Notes: a model not told the origin generated them from the sequence alone. Numbered from the stretch's first letter, positions 1 through 7,244 are shown. The stretch: DNA of 8,165 nt from Candidatus Gottesmanbacteria bacterium (GCA_016182725.1 JACPFZ010000029.1:1-8165), one strand, 5' to 3'. A program made the numbers and translations.

Positions 1-494
1 GTGAGAAAGATTGCGTGGTGCTTGCGCGAAGGGACGGCACAGAACGATACGATATGAATATTCTTATTCCCGCGTTCACGCATTGCAACAGCTATGCAAC
101 GGATGCGACATTCTCGATGATGCCGAACGAACGACCATCGTATAATTATATGGCGGTCTTGCGGCTAAAAGGCGTTTCGTCTTTTGATATTGAAGATCAT
201 CTTTTAAAAAATAACGGCGAGGCGCGGAGTTATCTTTTTTCGAATTGGAAGGGCTTATACGGTCTCCCGGATTTTCCGGATTTTTCAGACCCGATATTAG
301 GCGAGCGGCTGAAGAACTTTCCAGACGAATACCGGCGGTTCATGGCTCAGGATTTTGAATCGGCGCTGAAAAAATATCGATTGGATTATATCGCATCGAT
401 CGGCGCGTTGTCCCCGGACGTTACCCGGCAGTTTCGAAATTTGAAGACGGTATTTGCATCCGAAAACGTGTTCGTCTATCAGATCCAGGATTAG
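1..494 (+). CDS. C-terminal part of a probable membrane protein (5' end cut by window edge)
   Basis: The reading frame is open from base 3 to the TAG at 492-494, giving about 163 visible residues, and no start codon is needed inside the window. A GTG at 15 could be read as a start, but the open upstream codons make a 5'-truncated gene more likely. The visible part is hydrophilic with no membrane segment. It contains a phrase like ILIPAFTHCNSY near its beginning and ends in a short soluble fold with the phrase LDYIASIGALSP followed by VFASENVFVYQIQD. Soluble tails of this kind often follow the membrane bundle of large GT-C or related polytopic proteins of glycan loci, which fits the neighbours. 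The next gene begins three bases after the stop, so the two are probably co-transcribed. I do not recognise the family with certainty, and the enzymatic role cannot be read from this fragment. Confidence 0.7.
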   Translation, partial: EKDCVVLARRDGTERYDMNILIPAFTHCNSYATDATFSMMPNERPSYNYMAVLRLKGVSSFDIEDHLLKNNGEARSYLFSNWKGLYGLPDFPDFSDPILGERLKNFPDEYRRFMAQDFESALKKYRLDYIASIGALSPDVTRQFRNLKTVFASENVFVYQIQD

Positions 495-497
495 GAT

Positions 498-2018
498 ATG
501 GTCGGCACCTTTTTTCCCTTTTGGGAGCGTTTGCGGTTGCGGTGGCGAGAAACGGCGCTGTTGCTGATCGCGTTTCTCGTTTTTTCCCTTTCCTTTTATT
601 CTTTTACGACCAATCCCCCCACATGGTTTGATGAGGGTGTTTTATTTCAAGTTGTAAAAAATATCGCGAATGACGGTACGCATGGCGCGCAACTCACGCC
701 CGGAACGTTCAGCGATATTTCATTGATTTCGGTCGGTTACCCCGCGTTATATCCCGCCGCGCTTGCCGTGCGGCTTTTCGGGGCGGATATCGGCGTTCTT
801 CGGCTCGTCGCAATAGGATATCTTTTGGGTTTTATCTTGGTTTTCTTTTTGTTGGCCAGGAGATTATTTGGCATCGATTCCGCAATTTTTTCGACGTTGC
901 TCCTGGGTACATTCGCGCCGGTTTACGGAAACGGCAAGAATTTTCTTGGAGAGGTTCCGGGACTTTTTTATTTTGCCGTCGCGCTTTTATTGTTAAGCGT
1001 CGTTGAGCGCGCGCACGAGGAACGTCGCCGGCAGATCTTCATCGCTCTTTTGTCGGGTGTCGGCTTCGGTCTTGCGATGAGCACGAAGCCGAGTTTTTTG
1101 ATCATCGGACCATCGATGGCGCTTGCTACTTTGATTTTTTGGCGGCGCATATCGGGGGAACTGAAAAAGCCCGCAATGGTGGGGGCGGTATTCATCGGCA
1201 CGCTTTTGTCATTGGCGGCGTGGATCGTTACGCAGTTCGGCATCTCGGACTCGTTCCAAAGGATCTTCACCCACTATTCGAACCCCTACTATGTGACCGA
1301 TTTCCTTCCGCTCGTGATCACGAATATCCTTAGATTTTTCACCGAGATCACGCCGATGCATTTTCTCGTACTATTTCTTGTTGCGGTAGCATTTCTGGTC
1401 GAGCGATGTCGGGAGCGCGCGCATATTTTTCTCTCCGAGGGCATCGTTTTATTTTTTGCCGTCTTCACGGTCATTTTTTACGTAAGAACGGCAGGTTGGT
1501 ATCGTTATTTTTTTCCTGCCCACGTTCTACTTTTTTTATTTCTTCCAGTGGGTCTCGCGTTTTTCTTTGATAAAGCGAAGAATATTTTTAAATTTCCAGA
1601 CAAACGCATCCTCCTTCTTCTATTTTTATTTATCGGAGGCATCCAGATCATTCCGCTTTGGCAATGGATATCGCAAAACGCGAATGATCCGATGACAGAG
1701 CTTGCGCCCTATCTCGACGATCTGTCGGCGAGAAACGTTGCGCCGTTTTTTTATAATATACCGGCTATCGCATCGCGGTTCACCGGCACGGAATTCTTTC
1801 AGTATATTAAAATGAGCGATCAATTGATCTTGGGAAAGGAGAATGAGGCGCTACTTCGCCAGGGAGTTTTTACCACTGTCCTTGTTTCGACAGATGCAGC
1901 CGATGAGATCAAGAATGTTCCTAATTGTTATTTTTTGCGCCAGCAAGTCGGCAAATTGCTCTTTTTTGAACGCGACTTAAGACGCTCTTGCGTGTTGCCG
2001 GATGCTCGGAAATCATAG
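498..2018 (+). CDS. GT39/PMT-like GT-C family membrane glycosyltransferase
   Basis: This is a 506-residue polytopic membrane protein, a usual length for GT-C enzymes that transfer a sugar from a polyprenyl-phosphate carrier on the outer face of the membrane. A first membrane helix lies at about residues 20-37. It is followed by the acidic motif of the first external loop, TWFDEG with D45-E46, as in PMT/ArnT-type enzymes. A second conserved acidic site, GEVPG with E152, lies just before a helix. About ten further hydrophobic segments run to about residue 391. A soluble C-terminal domain of roughly 115 residues follows. The ATG at 498 has an AGGA at 487-490, seven bases upstream, and sits three bases after the previous stop. 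The acceptor and the sugar cannot be told from sequence. The class assignment is fairly firm and the exact family less so. Confidence 0.82.
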   Translation: MVGTFFPFWERLRLRWRETALLLIAFLVFSLSFYSFTTNPPTWFDEGVLFQVVKNIANDGTHGAQLTPGTFSDISLISVGYPALYPAALAVRLFGADIGVLRLVAIGYLLGFILVFFLLARRLFGIDSAIFSTLLLGTFAPVYGNGKNFLGEVPGLFYFAVALLLLSVVERAHEERRRQIFIALLSGVGFGLAMSTKPSFLIIGPSMALATLIFWRRISGELKKPAMVGAVFIGTLLSLAAWIVTQFGISDSFQRIFTHYSNPYYVTDFLPLVITNILRFFTEITPMHFLVLFLVAVAFLVERCRERAHIFLSEGIVLFFAVFTVIFYVRTAGWYRYFFPAHVLLFLFLPVGLAFFFDKAKNIFKFPDKRILLLLFLFIGGIQIIPLWQWISQNANDPMTELAPYLDDLSARNVAPFFYNIPAIASRFTGTEFFQYIKMSDQLILGKENEALLRQGVFTTVLVSTDAADEIKNVPNCYFLRQQVGKLLFFERDLRRSCVLPDARKS

Positions 2019-2033
2019 TATAGTGGGTGCGTC

Positions 2034-3119
2034 ATGAAAATCGGTATTGTGCTCGGTACGAGGCCGGAGATCATTAAATCGGCCTCGATCATTCTGGAAT
2101 GCGAACGGCGTGGTATACCGTATTTTGTGTTGCATACGGGACAAAACCACTCGCCGAATATGGGCAATCTTTTTTTCCGGGAGCTTGAACTCCCGAAGCC
2201 GCGTTATAATTTGGGTCTTGGAGGATTAGCGTATGCTGAACAGGTCGGGTCCTTCGTTGGGCAGATCGCGCGCGTGCTTGAGAAAGAAAAGCCGGATGTG
2301 GCTCTGGTACAGGGCGATACGACAAGTGGTTTGGCCGGCGCACTGGCGGCAAGCAAATTGAGTATTCCGATTGCTCATCATGAGGCGGGCCTTCGATCGG
2401 GCGATACGACGATGCTAGAAGAGGTGAACCGCATTTTAGTTGATCACATTTCAAAATTTTTATTCGTTCCGACCGTTATAGCGATGCGTAACTTAAAAAT
2501 AGAGGGGACGCAGGGCGCGAAAATGTTTCTTACCGGTAATACAATCACGGATGCGGTTAAACTATATGCTCGTATTGCCAGAAAAAAATCGAAGATTCTA
2601 AAGAAACTCGCGCTACAAAAGAAAAAGTTTTTTTTGGTCACGGCGCATCGGGCGGAAAATGTGGACCGCAGAGAACGACTCGAAAGTATCATGACCGGGC
2701 TGACTTTGCTGAAAACGCATTTTAATGACCATTCCATCGTATACCCCATACATCCGAGAACGAGAAAGCGATTACAGCAATTTGGGATAAAAATCCAAAG
2801 CCAGTTTTCGGTTATCGATCCGGTCGGCTATTACGACATGCTGGAGCTTCAGCGTTCCGCGCGTCTCATTATTACGGATTCCGGCGGTGTTCAAGAAGAG
2901 GGATGCATATTAAATGTTCCGGTTGTGACCATACGCGATAATACTGAGCGGCCGGAAACCCTTGTTTGTGGAGCTAATGTATTGGTTCCCGGTATTGAGC
3001 CCAATCTTCTTTTAGAAAAAATACATATGATGCTCCGAAAAGAGATCGAATGGTCTAATCCGTACGGCGACGGTCGCGCCGGAAAGCGAATTATCTCGCT
3101 ACTCTCAGAACTTTTATGA
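2034..3119 (+). CDS. wecB: UDP-N-acetylglucosamine 2-epimerase (non-hydrolysing)
   Basis: This cytoplasmic enzyme interconverts UDP-GlcNAc and UDP-ManNAc, the precursor of ManNAc-containing surface glycans. At 361 residues it is full length for the family and has the GT-B-like two-domain fold. Visible motifs in order: GTRPEIIK (8-15), HTGQN (34-38), VQGDTTS with D95, HHEAGLRS with E117, LEEVNRILVDH with E130, TGNTITD (168-173), TAHRAEN with H205, HPRTRKRL (240-247), TDSGGVQEEG (281-290), TERPE (304-308) and GANVLVPG. D95, E117, E130 and H205 match the acid/base residues known from the E. coli enzyme. The usual HTGQH is HTGQN here. The ATG at 2034 lies 15 bases after the previous stop with only a weak GTGGGTG (2023-2029) ahead of it. 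The stop overlaps the next start in an ATGA, which indicates translational coupling. No UDP-ManNAc dehydrogenase (wecC) is in the window, so the fate of the product is unknown. Confidence 0.95.
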   Translation: MKIGIVLGTRPEIIKSASIILECERRGIPYFVLHTGQNHSPNMGNLFFRELELPKPRYNLGLGGLAYAEQVGSFVGQIARVLEKEKPDVALVQGDTTSGLAGALAASKLSIPIAHHEAGLRSGDTTMLEEVNRILVDHISKFLFVPTVIAMRNLKIEGTQGAKMFLTGNTITDAVKLYARIARKKSKILKKLALQKKKFFLVTAHRAENVDRRERLESIMTGLTLLKTHFNDHSIVYPIHPRTRKRLQQFGIKIQSQFSVIDPVGYYDMLELQRSARLIITDSGGVQEEGCILNVPVVTIRDNTERPETLVCGANVLVPGIEPNLLLEKIHMMLRKEIEWSNPYGDGRAGKRIISLLSELL

Positions 3120-3826
3120 ATATTTCCATCATTATTCCGTGTTTTAACGAAGAAGAGAATGTGCGGCGCATCGTTCCGGAATTGTTGCCGGTGCTTGACG
3201 GATCGGGCGGGGCCGCCGAAATTGTCGTGGTGGATGACGGTTCCGCCGACGATACGGCAAAAAATGTTTCGGATATCCGGGATGGCCGGATCCGTTTGAT
3301 CCGTCATGGGATGAATAAGGGGCTCGGCCAAGCGCTTCGTACGGGTATCGCGGAAGCAAAAAACGAATACAGTATTTTTTTGGATGGCGACCTTACGTTC
3401 CATCCGAATTGTATTCCCGCACTGATGGCCGCCCTGCAAACACATCCCGAAGCTGATTTTGTCATCGGTTCTCCGGCGCTTGCGCAGTATGCGGAGACGA
3501 TCCCGGTATGGCGCGTTCTTATCAGTACAATGGCGAATTTTCTTTACCGGATCTTGTTGGGGCGACCCGTTACATCAACAAATTCAATTTTCCGCCTGTA
3601 TAAAACCGATCAGCTTAAGGCGCTGCATCTTACGAGCAACGGCTTCGAAATCAACGCCGAAATTCTTTTTAAGCTTGTTTTTGGCGGAAAACGATTCGTC
3701 GAAGTACCCGCGCGTTTGACCCAGCGCATGCACGGCGTCTCCAAGCTTCATTATGCGCGAGAGGTGCGAAGGCATGCGGTGCTTGTTTCAAAAATTTTAG
3801 CGTGGAAATTTTTAGGAACCCATTGA
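3116..3826 (+). CDS. GT2 family glycosyltransferase, polyprenyl-/dolichol-phosphate sugar synthase-like
   Basis: This 236-residue GT-A fold enzyme probably moves a hexose or HexNAc from a nucleotide sugar to polyprenyl phosphate at the cytoplasmic face of the membrane. It opens with SIIIPCFNEEENV (4-16). VDDGSADDT (39-47) holds the nucleotide-binding aspartates, followed by NKGLGQALRTGI (67-78) and the metal-binding LDGDLT with D90 and D92. GFEINAEILFK (176-186) and MHGVSKL (205-211) match the acceptor/base region and the basic patch of DPM1-type enzymes. No C-terminal membrane pair or GtrA domain is present, so it resembles the short, soluble DPM1 class. The start shares an ATGA with the end of wecB. 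There is no Shine-Dalgarno match, so it probably relies on coupled re-initiation. It sits directly before a GT-C protein, which would be a natural user of its lipid-linked sugar. The sugar specificity is unknown. Confidence 0.88.
   Translation: MNISIIIPCFNEEENVRRIVPELLPVLDGSGGAAEIVVVDDGSADDTAKNVSDIRDGRIRLIRHGMNKGLGQALRTGIAEAKNEYSIFLDGDLTFHPNCIPALMAALQTHPEADFVIGSPALAQYAETIPVWRVLISTMANFLYRILLGRPVTSTNSIFRLYKTDQLKALHLTSNGFEINAEILFKLVFGGKRFVEVPARLTQRMHGVSKLHYAREVRRHAVLVSKILAWKFLGTH
3814..3817 (+). promoter_or_regulatory. Shine-Dalgarno site deciding the start of the second GT-C gene
   Basis: AGGA sits eight bases before the ATG at 3826, inside the last codons of the GT2 gene. The alternative GTG start at 3802 lies before this site and would add eight residues. 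The site and the TGATG overlap favour the ATG. Most other starts in the window have weaker sites or none. Confidence 0.55.
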
Positions 3827-4989
3827 TGGCCGCGGACCAGAAAAAGAGGCTAAGGGGGATCATTTTCGTATTGATCCTTTTACACGTTATTTTTATATTC
3901 GCAATTTATTATTTACCGCATATGGGGCCGTTTAGGTATAATTCGTATCTCGTGACCGCTGCGGGCGGGGATGAGGCGGGATATTTCCGTCTGGCGGAGA
4001 TGATCTATGATCTTAAATTACAGAGGCACACATGGACATTGGGGTTTCCACTCGCGGTCACGCCATTTCTTTTTGTTTTCGGTCCGCGCTTTGAGGATGT
4101 TTTTTTGCCGATCGTCATCTTTAACGGCTTTATTCTTTATGGCGCGGCGATCGCGCTGGTTGTTTGGGGCGCTTGGATGGTTTTTGGCCGAGTGCTCGCG
4201 GCATTTTGGTCCGGTTTTCTTTTTTCCTTTTTCCCCGTCGTTTTTTATATTTTCAGGGATTTCGGGCCGCATTTTTCCGGCGGCACGTGGAATGACGGTA
4301 ACTTTGTCCACGCGAACTGGCTTTCGTGGATGAGCGACCCGCTTTCCTCTTTTTTCACCCTCTCGATCTTTTGCTTGTTGTTGTGGAGCCTGAAACGCGA
4401 TAGCGGGTTGCCCTTCTATTCTTTTTTGGGTTTTTTGGGCGGCTATTCCATGATGGTGCGCCTTTCGAATATTGTGGTGCTGGCGATCGTTGGGGCGGTG
4501 ATTCTGTGGCGGTTCGAATGGAAGAAGCTGTTGTTTTTTTCCGCGTTTTCGATGCTGGGGTTTTTACCGCAGCTTATGTATAATTCGGCATTTTTTGGCT
4601 CGCCGATCAAATTCGGTTATCAGCAGGAATATGTGTCCTGGATCGCGATCGGTGCCGCGGCGCGGCCGATCTTCAGTATCGAGAATTTTATGCATCTCGT
4701 AGCGCGGGCCACGCAGTATTCGTGGCTCGCCATTCCCGCGTTTATTTTTATTGCGGGTATTGCGGCGCTTGGCGCGTACTCGATCATCCGCCGTAACCGG
4801 CTGTACGGTTTCATCGTGCTGGCGTGGTTTTTGGGGCCGACGCTTTTTTATATTTTTTTCACGACCGGACAGACGACGATGCGATATTATTTTCCGGCGG
4901 TTCCAGCCTTTATTTTGCTCGGCGTGGGAGCGGTTCTATGGACGATGGAGCGGATCAGAGCTTTAAAAGCCCCAGTTTCCTTGCCGTAA
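3826..4989 (+). CDS. GT-C type polytopic membrane glycosyltransferase
   Basis: This 387-residue integral membrane protein has about nine to eleven hydrophobic segments, the first at about residues 11-29. GGDEAGYFRLA (47-57) carries the D49-E50 acidic pair expected in the first external loop of GT-C enzymes. WMSDPLSSFF (168-177) with D171 takes the place of the second acidic motif. RLSNIVVL (212-219), then YNSAFFGSPIKFGY, and near the end MRYYFPAVPAFILLG are phrases typical of GT39-like relatives. It is shorter than most and lacks a C-terminal soluble domain. The reading frame could begin at a GTG at 3802, but I chose the ATG at 3826. That ATG shares its A with the TGA of the preceding gene and has AGGA at 3814-3817, eight bases upstream. 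It probably uses the lipid-linked sugar made by the GT2 enzyme next to it (inference). Its 3' end overlaps a convergent gene by 35 bases. Confidence 0.8.
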   Translation: MAADQKKRLRGIIFVLILLHVIFIFAIYYLPHMGPFRYNSYLVTAAGGDEAGYFRLAEMIYDLKLQRHTWTLGFPLAVTPFLFVFGPRFEDVFLPIVIFNGFILYGAAIALVVWGAWMVFGRVLAAFWSGFLFSFFPVVFYIFRDFGPHFSGGTWNDGNFVHANWLSWMSDPLSSFFTLSIFCLLLWSLKRDSGLPFYSFLGFLGGYSMMVRLSNIVVLAIVGAVILWRFEWKKLLFFSAFSMLGFLPQLMYNSAFFGSPIKFGYQQEYVSWIAIGAAARPIFSIENFMHLVARATQYSWLAIPAFIFIAGIAALGAYSIIRRNRLYGFIVLAWFLGPTLFYIFFTTGQTTMRYYFPAVPAFILLGVGAVLWTMERIRALKAPVSLP

Positions 4990-6451
4990 GATCCGCGAGC
5001 GGTTCAAGGGCCTCTTTTTTTCTGGTTTCATCGGGTTCGTGCTCCCATAGATACTGGAGATCGATCGTTGCGGAATCCTCCAAAATGGCGGCTAAAAAAT
5101 CCAACAACTCATCTTCGTTATAGGTAAAATTTTCCAACTGCTCTTTTATGACATACGGCAAACGTTCGATTTCGCCGCATCGCTTGACCATCGACAGAAT
5201 GTTATAAAACTGGTCTCCGAAAGAAATCGCCGGTTTTTTTAACAGCACCCCTTCCAAGGCCGAGGTGCCCGTAATCGTGGACTTCTACGCCGACTGGTGC
5301 GGCCCGGACAGAGCCGGACTGATGAGTTTTACGTTCGGGATTTTTTTCAATTTTTTGTAGTAGGAGCGCGGACGATAGGGGACCATGACAGGATGTTCCT
5401 TGACGTAAAGTTTAAAATGGAGAGGAAGAGATTTGGCGATTTGGCGCACGAGATAAAGTTGGTCGGTGGCAAAAGGAGCAAGCAATAACAAACTGATCTC
5501 CGGTTCGTAATGAAGCGGGAAGAAAGCAAAGTCCTCATGGGGATCGAATGTGTCGTAAAGATCATTCGCGCCGATCATGTTTCTTATTTTTCTCTTTACG
5601 CGGTCTCCGAGGTAGTTCCACGGATGGATATAGGAGTAATCGTAGCGGTAGTCCGTTGTAAAATGTTCGTAGATCAAATGAATGAACCACGAGAAAGAAC
5701 GAAAAATATTTTTTGGCAACAAATAGTTGAATCGTTTAAGGCCGCCTGAAGGCTGCCGAACGGGACCGGCCTCCTTATGATACGATCGGGGATCGCTTCT
5801 GAATTCATGAAGAAATTTCCTCGCTTCCTCGCGGAATTCATTTTTTTGCGAATTCTTTCTGTTTTCATGGAATGTTTTTTCTACACCCGTGAATTCGGCA
5901 TAGGTTTCGCTCATGATGAACCGGTCCCGTATCGGGGGCGCAACAGAAATATATAAAATTTTGATCCCTCGTTTTTGGGCAAGACGATACAGCAGAAAGG
6001 CGGCGGTGGTTCCGATATTCGGCACGATGAGTGCGTCCGGTCTCTCTTTATCCAGAAATTCAATGACCGTTTTCGCTTTGACTTGAAAAATTTTCATCAT
6101 TTCCTCGTGCGTATAGCGCGGCGAATCATACGGATACTCCCGCAGCAGCTGGCCGGACATGAGAATGCGGTCAATGGCGATATAGGGCCACAGATTGGGG
6201 ATTCCCAACTCTTGCTTCAGGCGCTCCAGATAATCCAAATCGATCGTTTCCGTTTTGTATCGCGCGTGAACGTCTTCATCAAGAACAAGAGAATGATAGT
6301 TTATTTCCCGCTGCGATCTGAGGAAGTCGTAACTGGAGCGCTGAAAAACATAGCCGCAGAAATTTTCCACCCCATATTTTTGATTGAGTAAAATCACCAG
6401 ATCATGGGAGAGAAAAGCGAATCGGCGCTGTAAAATGAGGCAGATTTTCAT
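4955..6451 (-). pseudogene. Capsule polysaccharide biosynthesis-type glycosyltransferase, interrupted by an in-frame TAG
   Basis: The gene reads from ATG at 6451 through 388 codons to TAG at 5287-5285, then continues in the same frame for 109 codons to TGA at 4957-4955. Together they make a protein of about 497 residues of the Capsule_synth/KpsS-like group, GT-B-like cytoplasmic transferases for surface polysaccharide. The first part has MKICLILQRRFAF at the start, RPDALIVPNIGTT (137-149), FPLHYEPEIS followed by APFATDQ (311-331), YVKEHP (349-354) and PNVKLISP (372-379). The second part carries the donor-site phrase TITGTSALEGVLLKKPAISFG, which cannot work alone. The start at 6451 is preferred over an upstream ATG at 6496 because family members begin MKIC. 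The stop and the codons beside it replace the expected SHxLIKxxxxVV segment with a shorter, unrelated run. The gene is therefore either a fresh pseudogene or a sequence error. An internal TTG at 5257 could start the second part, but function is unlikely. Confidence 0.82.
5256..5306 (+). other. Thioredoxin active-site-like fragment on the opposite strand of the broken capsule-type gene
   Basis: Read on the plus strand, these bases give KAEVPVIVDFYADWCGP, the classical thioredoxin strand plus active-site start. The second catalytic cysteine is missing: the next codon, 5307-5309, is GAC (Asp). After it the frame leaves the thioredoxin pattern and stops within about 17 codons. Upstream of 5256 there is no thioredoxin-like sequence and no start. 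On the minus strand the left part (about 5265-5280) also encodes the native TITGT of the capsule-type protein. The right part (about 5280-5306) encodes non-family residues and the TAG stop, which is the complement of the TTC-TAC junction for Phe-Tyr. It is not a gene. It looks like a short patch copied or misjoined from a thioredoxin gene at a chance stretch of shared sequence. Confidence 0.6.
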
Positions 6452-6512
6452 GCAAGGGCGTTGATTTTTTATCGAACGTATACTACAGTAACACAACTAT
6501 CATTTAAATCAA
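6452..6512. promoter_or_regulatory. Divergent intergenic region, probable promoters for both flanking genes
   Basis: This 61-base, AT-rich gap is the only place in the window where two genes diverge, so promoters for the minus-strand capsule-type gene and the plus-strand methyltransferase should lie here. TATACT at 6479-6484 is a plausible -10 box for the methyltransferase, but no good -35 box lies 17 bases before it. CGTATA at 6477-6482 gives a TATACG on the minus strand, again without a clear partner. Neither start has a Shine-Dalgarno match. I place the promoters here by position more than by motif. Confidence 0.4.
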
Positions 6513-7244
6513 ATGGCGCGCAAGCGATATATTTACCATAAAGGCGACGATGCGTTTGCGATCGCATCGATGAAAAAATACCTCAAAAAGCAGGAGATGG
6601 ACAAGCTTTTGGAGAAGCTCATCAAGCCGGTCATCGCCGGCAAAAAGCTGAAAATTTTGGATGCCGGATGCGGCGTAGGTCATGTGTCGGGGTTGCTTAG
6701 CGCCCTTTCTCCGCGGTCCGCATTCACCGGAGTGGATCAGACGCCCCTATATATAACAACGGCCCGACAGCTTTATCGCGCCGAGAACCTTGCGTTCGAG
6801 GTCGGGGATTTGGAGGATCTGCCGTCAAAATATCCGAAGGGGTTCGATGTTGCGGTGTCGCGGGCGGTCATCTCATGGATCCCGTATTATACCGACTTCA
6901 TGCGGGCGCTCGTGAAGGTCGCGAAAAAACATATTTTTTTAAGTTCATTATTTTATGAGGGCGATATCGATTTTATAACCAAGGTTCGCGAGTTCAAAAA
7001 AGAGTCCGGCAAGGAGGATTTCAACGCGTATTACAATGTGTATAGTATCCCTCACTTTAAGGAGTTCATGCGGAGTTTGGGCGCCAAGAAGGTGAAAGTC
7101 ACGGATTTCGATATCGGCATCGATCTGCCCCGAGGCCCCGTCGATCACATGGGCACGTATACGGAAAAATTGAAAAACGGCAAGCGGCTGCAGATCTCCG
7201 GCGCGGTCGTGATGAGTTGGAAGTGGCTCCGGATCGATCTATAG
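6513..7244 (+). CDS. Class I SAM-dependent methyltransferase
   Basis: This 243-residue soluble protein has a Rossmann-type methyltransferase core. The SAM-binding motif I is ILDAGCGVGHVSG (48-60). An acidic residue ends the second strand in FTGVDQ (D75). VGDLEDLP (97-104) would contact the adenine, and FDVAVSRAVISWIP (111-124) is the motif IV region. The C-terminal part has SIPHFKEFMRSLGAKKV and then MGTYTEKL with RLQISGAVVMSWKWL. This GTYT...SG...W ending resembles methyltransferases found in polysaccharide gene clusters. A role in methylating a sugar or glycan end is therefore reasonable but not proven. The ATG at 6513 has no ribosome-binding site, so the message may be leaderless or nearly so. 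Its stop is interlocked with that of the convergent YfhO-like gene. Confidence 0.87.
   Translation: MARKRYIYHKGDDAFAIASMKKYLKKQEMDKLLEKLIKPVIAGKKLKILDAGCGVGHVSGLLSALSPRSAFTGVDQTPLYITTARQLYRAENLAFEVGDLEDLPSKYPKGFDVAVSRAVISWIPYYTDFMRALVKVAKKHIFLSSLFYEGDIDFITKVREFKKESGKEDFNAYYNVYSIPHFKEFMRSLGAKKVKVTDFDIGIDLPRGPVDHMGTYTEKLKNGKRLQISGAVVMSWKWLRIDL

Noticed and set aside
2089..2454. Antisense open frame inside wecB
   Set aside because: wecB motifs run without a break through this stretch, and the antisense translation shows low-complexity proline/arginine-rich shadow composition.
3117..3119. Alternative code with TGA as glycine (as in some candidate phyla)
   Set aside because: TGA ends wecB in an ATGA overlap and ends the GT2 gene in a TGATG overlap, both at the expected protein lengths. 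Internal glycines use GGN.
3802..3825. GTG start for the second GT-C gene
   Set aside because: The ATG at 3826 has AGGA at good spacing and a typical stop-start overlap. The GTG would add eight residues and a longer overlap with no site.
5285..5287. TAG read through as an amino acid (suppression or pyrrolysine)
   Set aside because: The codons around the TAG are also unlike the family and the segment is shorter than expected, so the stop belongs to a replaced patch. Other genes here end normally, two of them near this locus at TAG.
5256..5360. A real thioredoxin gene on the plus strand
   Set aside because: Only about 17 residues match. There is no upstream beta-alpha region or start, the second cysteine is replaced by Asp, and the frame stops soon after with no thioredoxin-like sequence.
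5975..6391. A 138-residue open frame on the plus strand opposite the capsule-type gene
   Set aside because: It is an antisense shadow of a well-supported coding frame, has no ribosome-binding site and no family resemblance.
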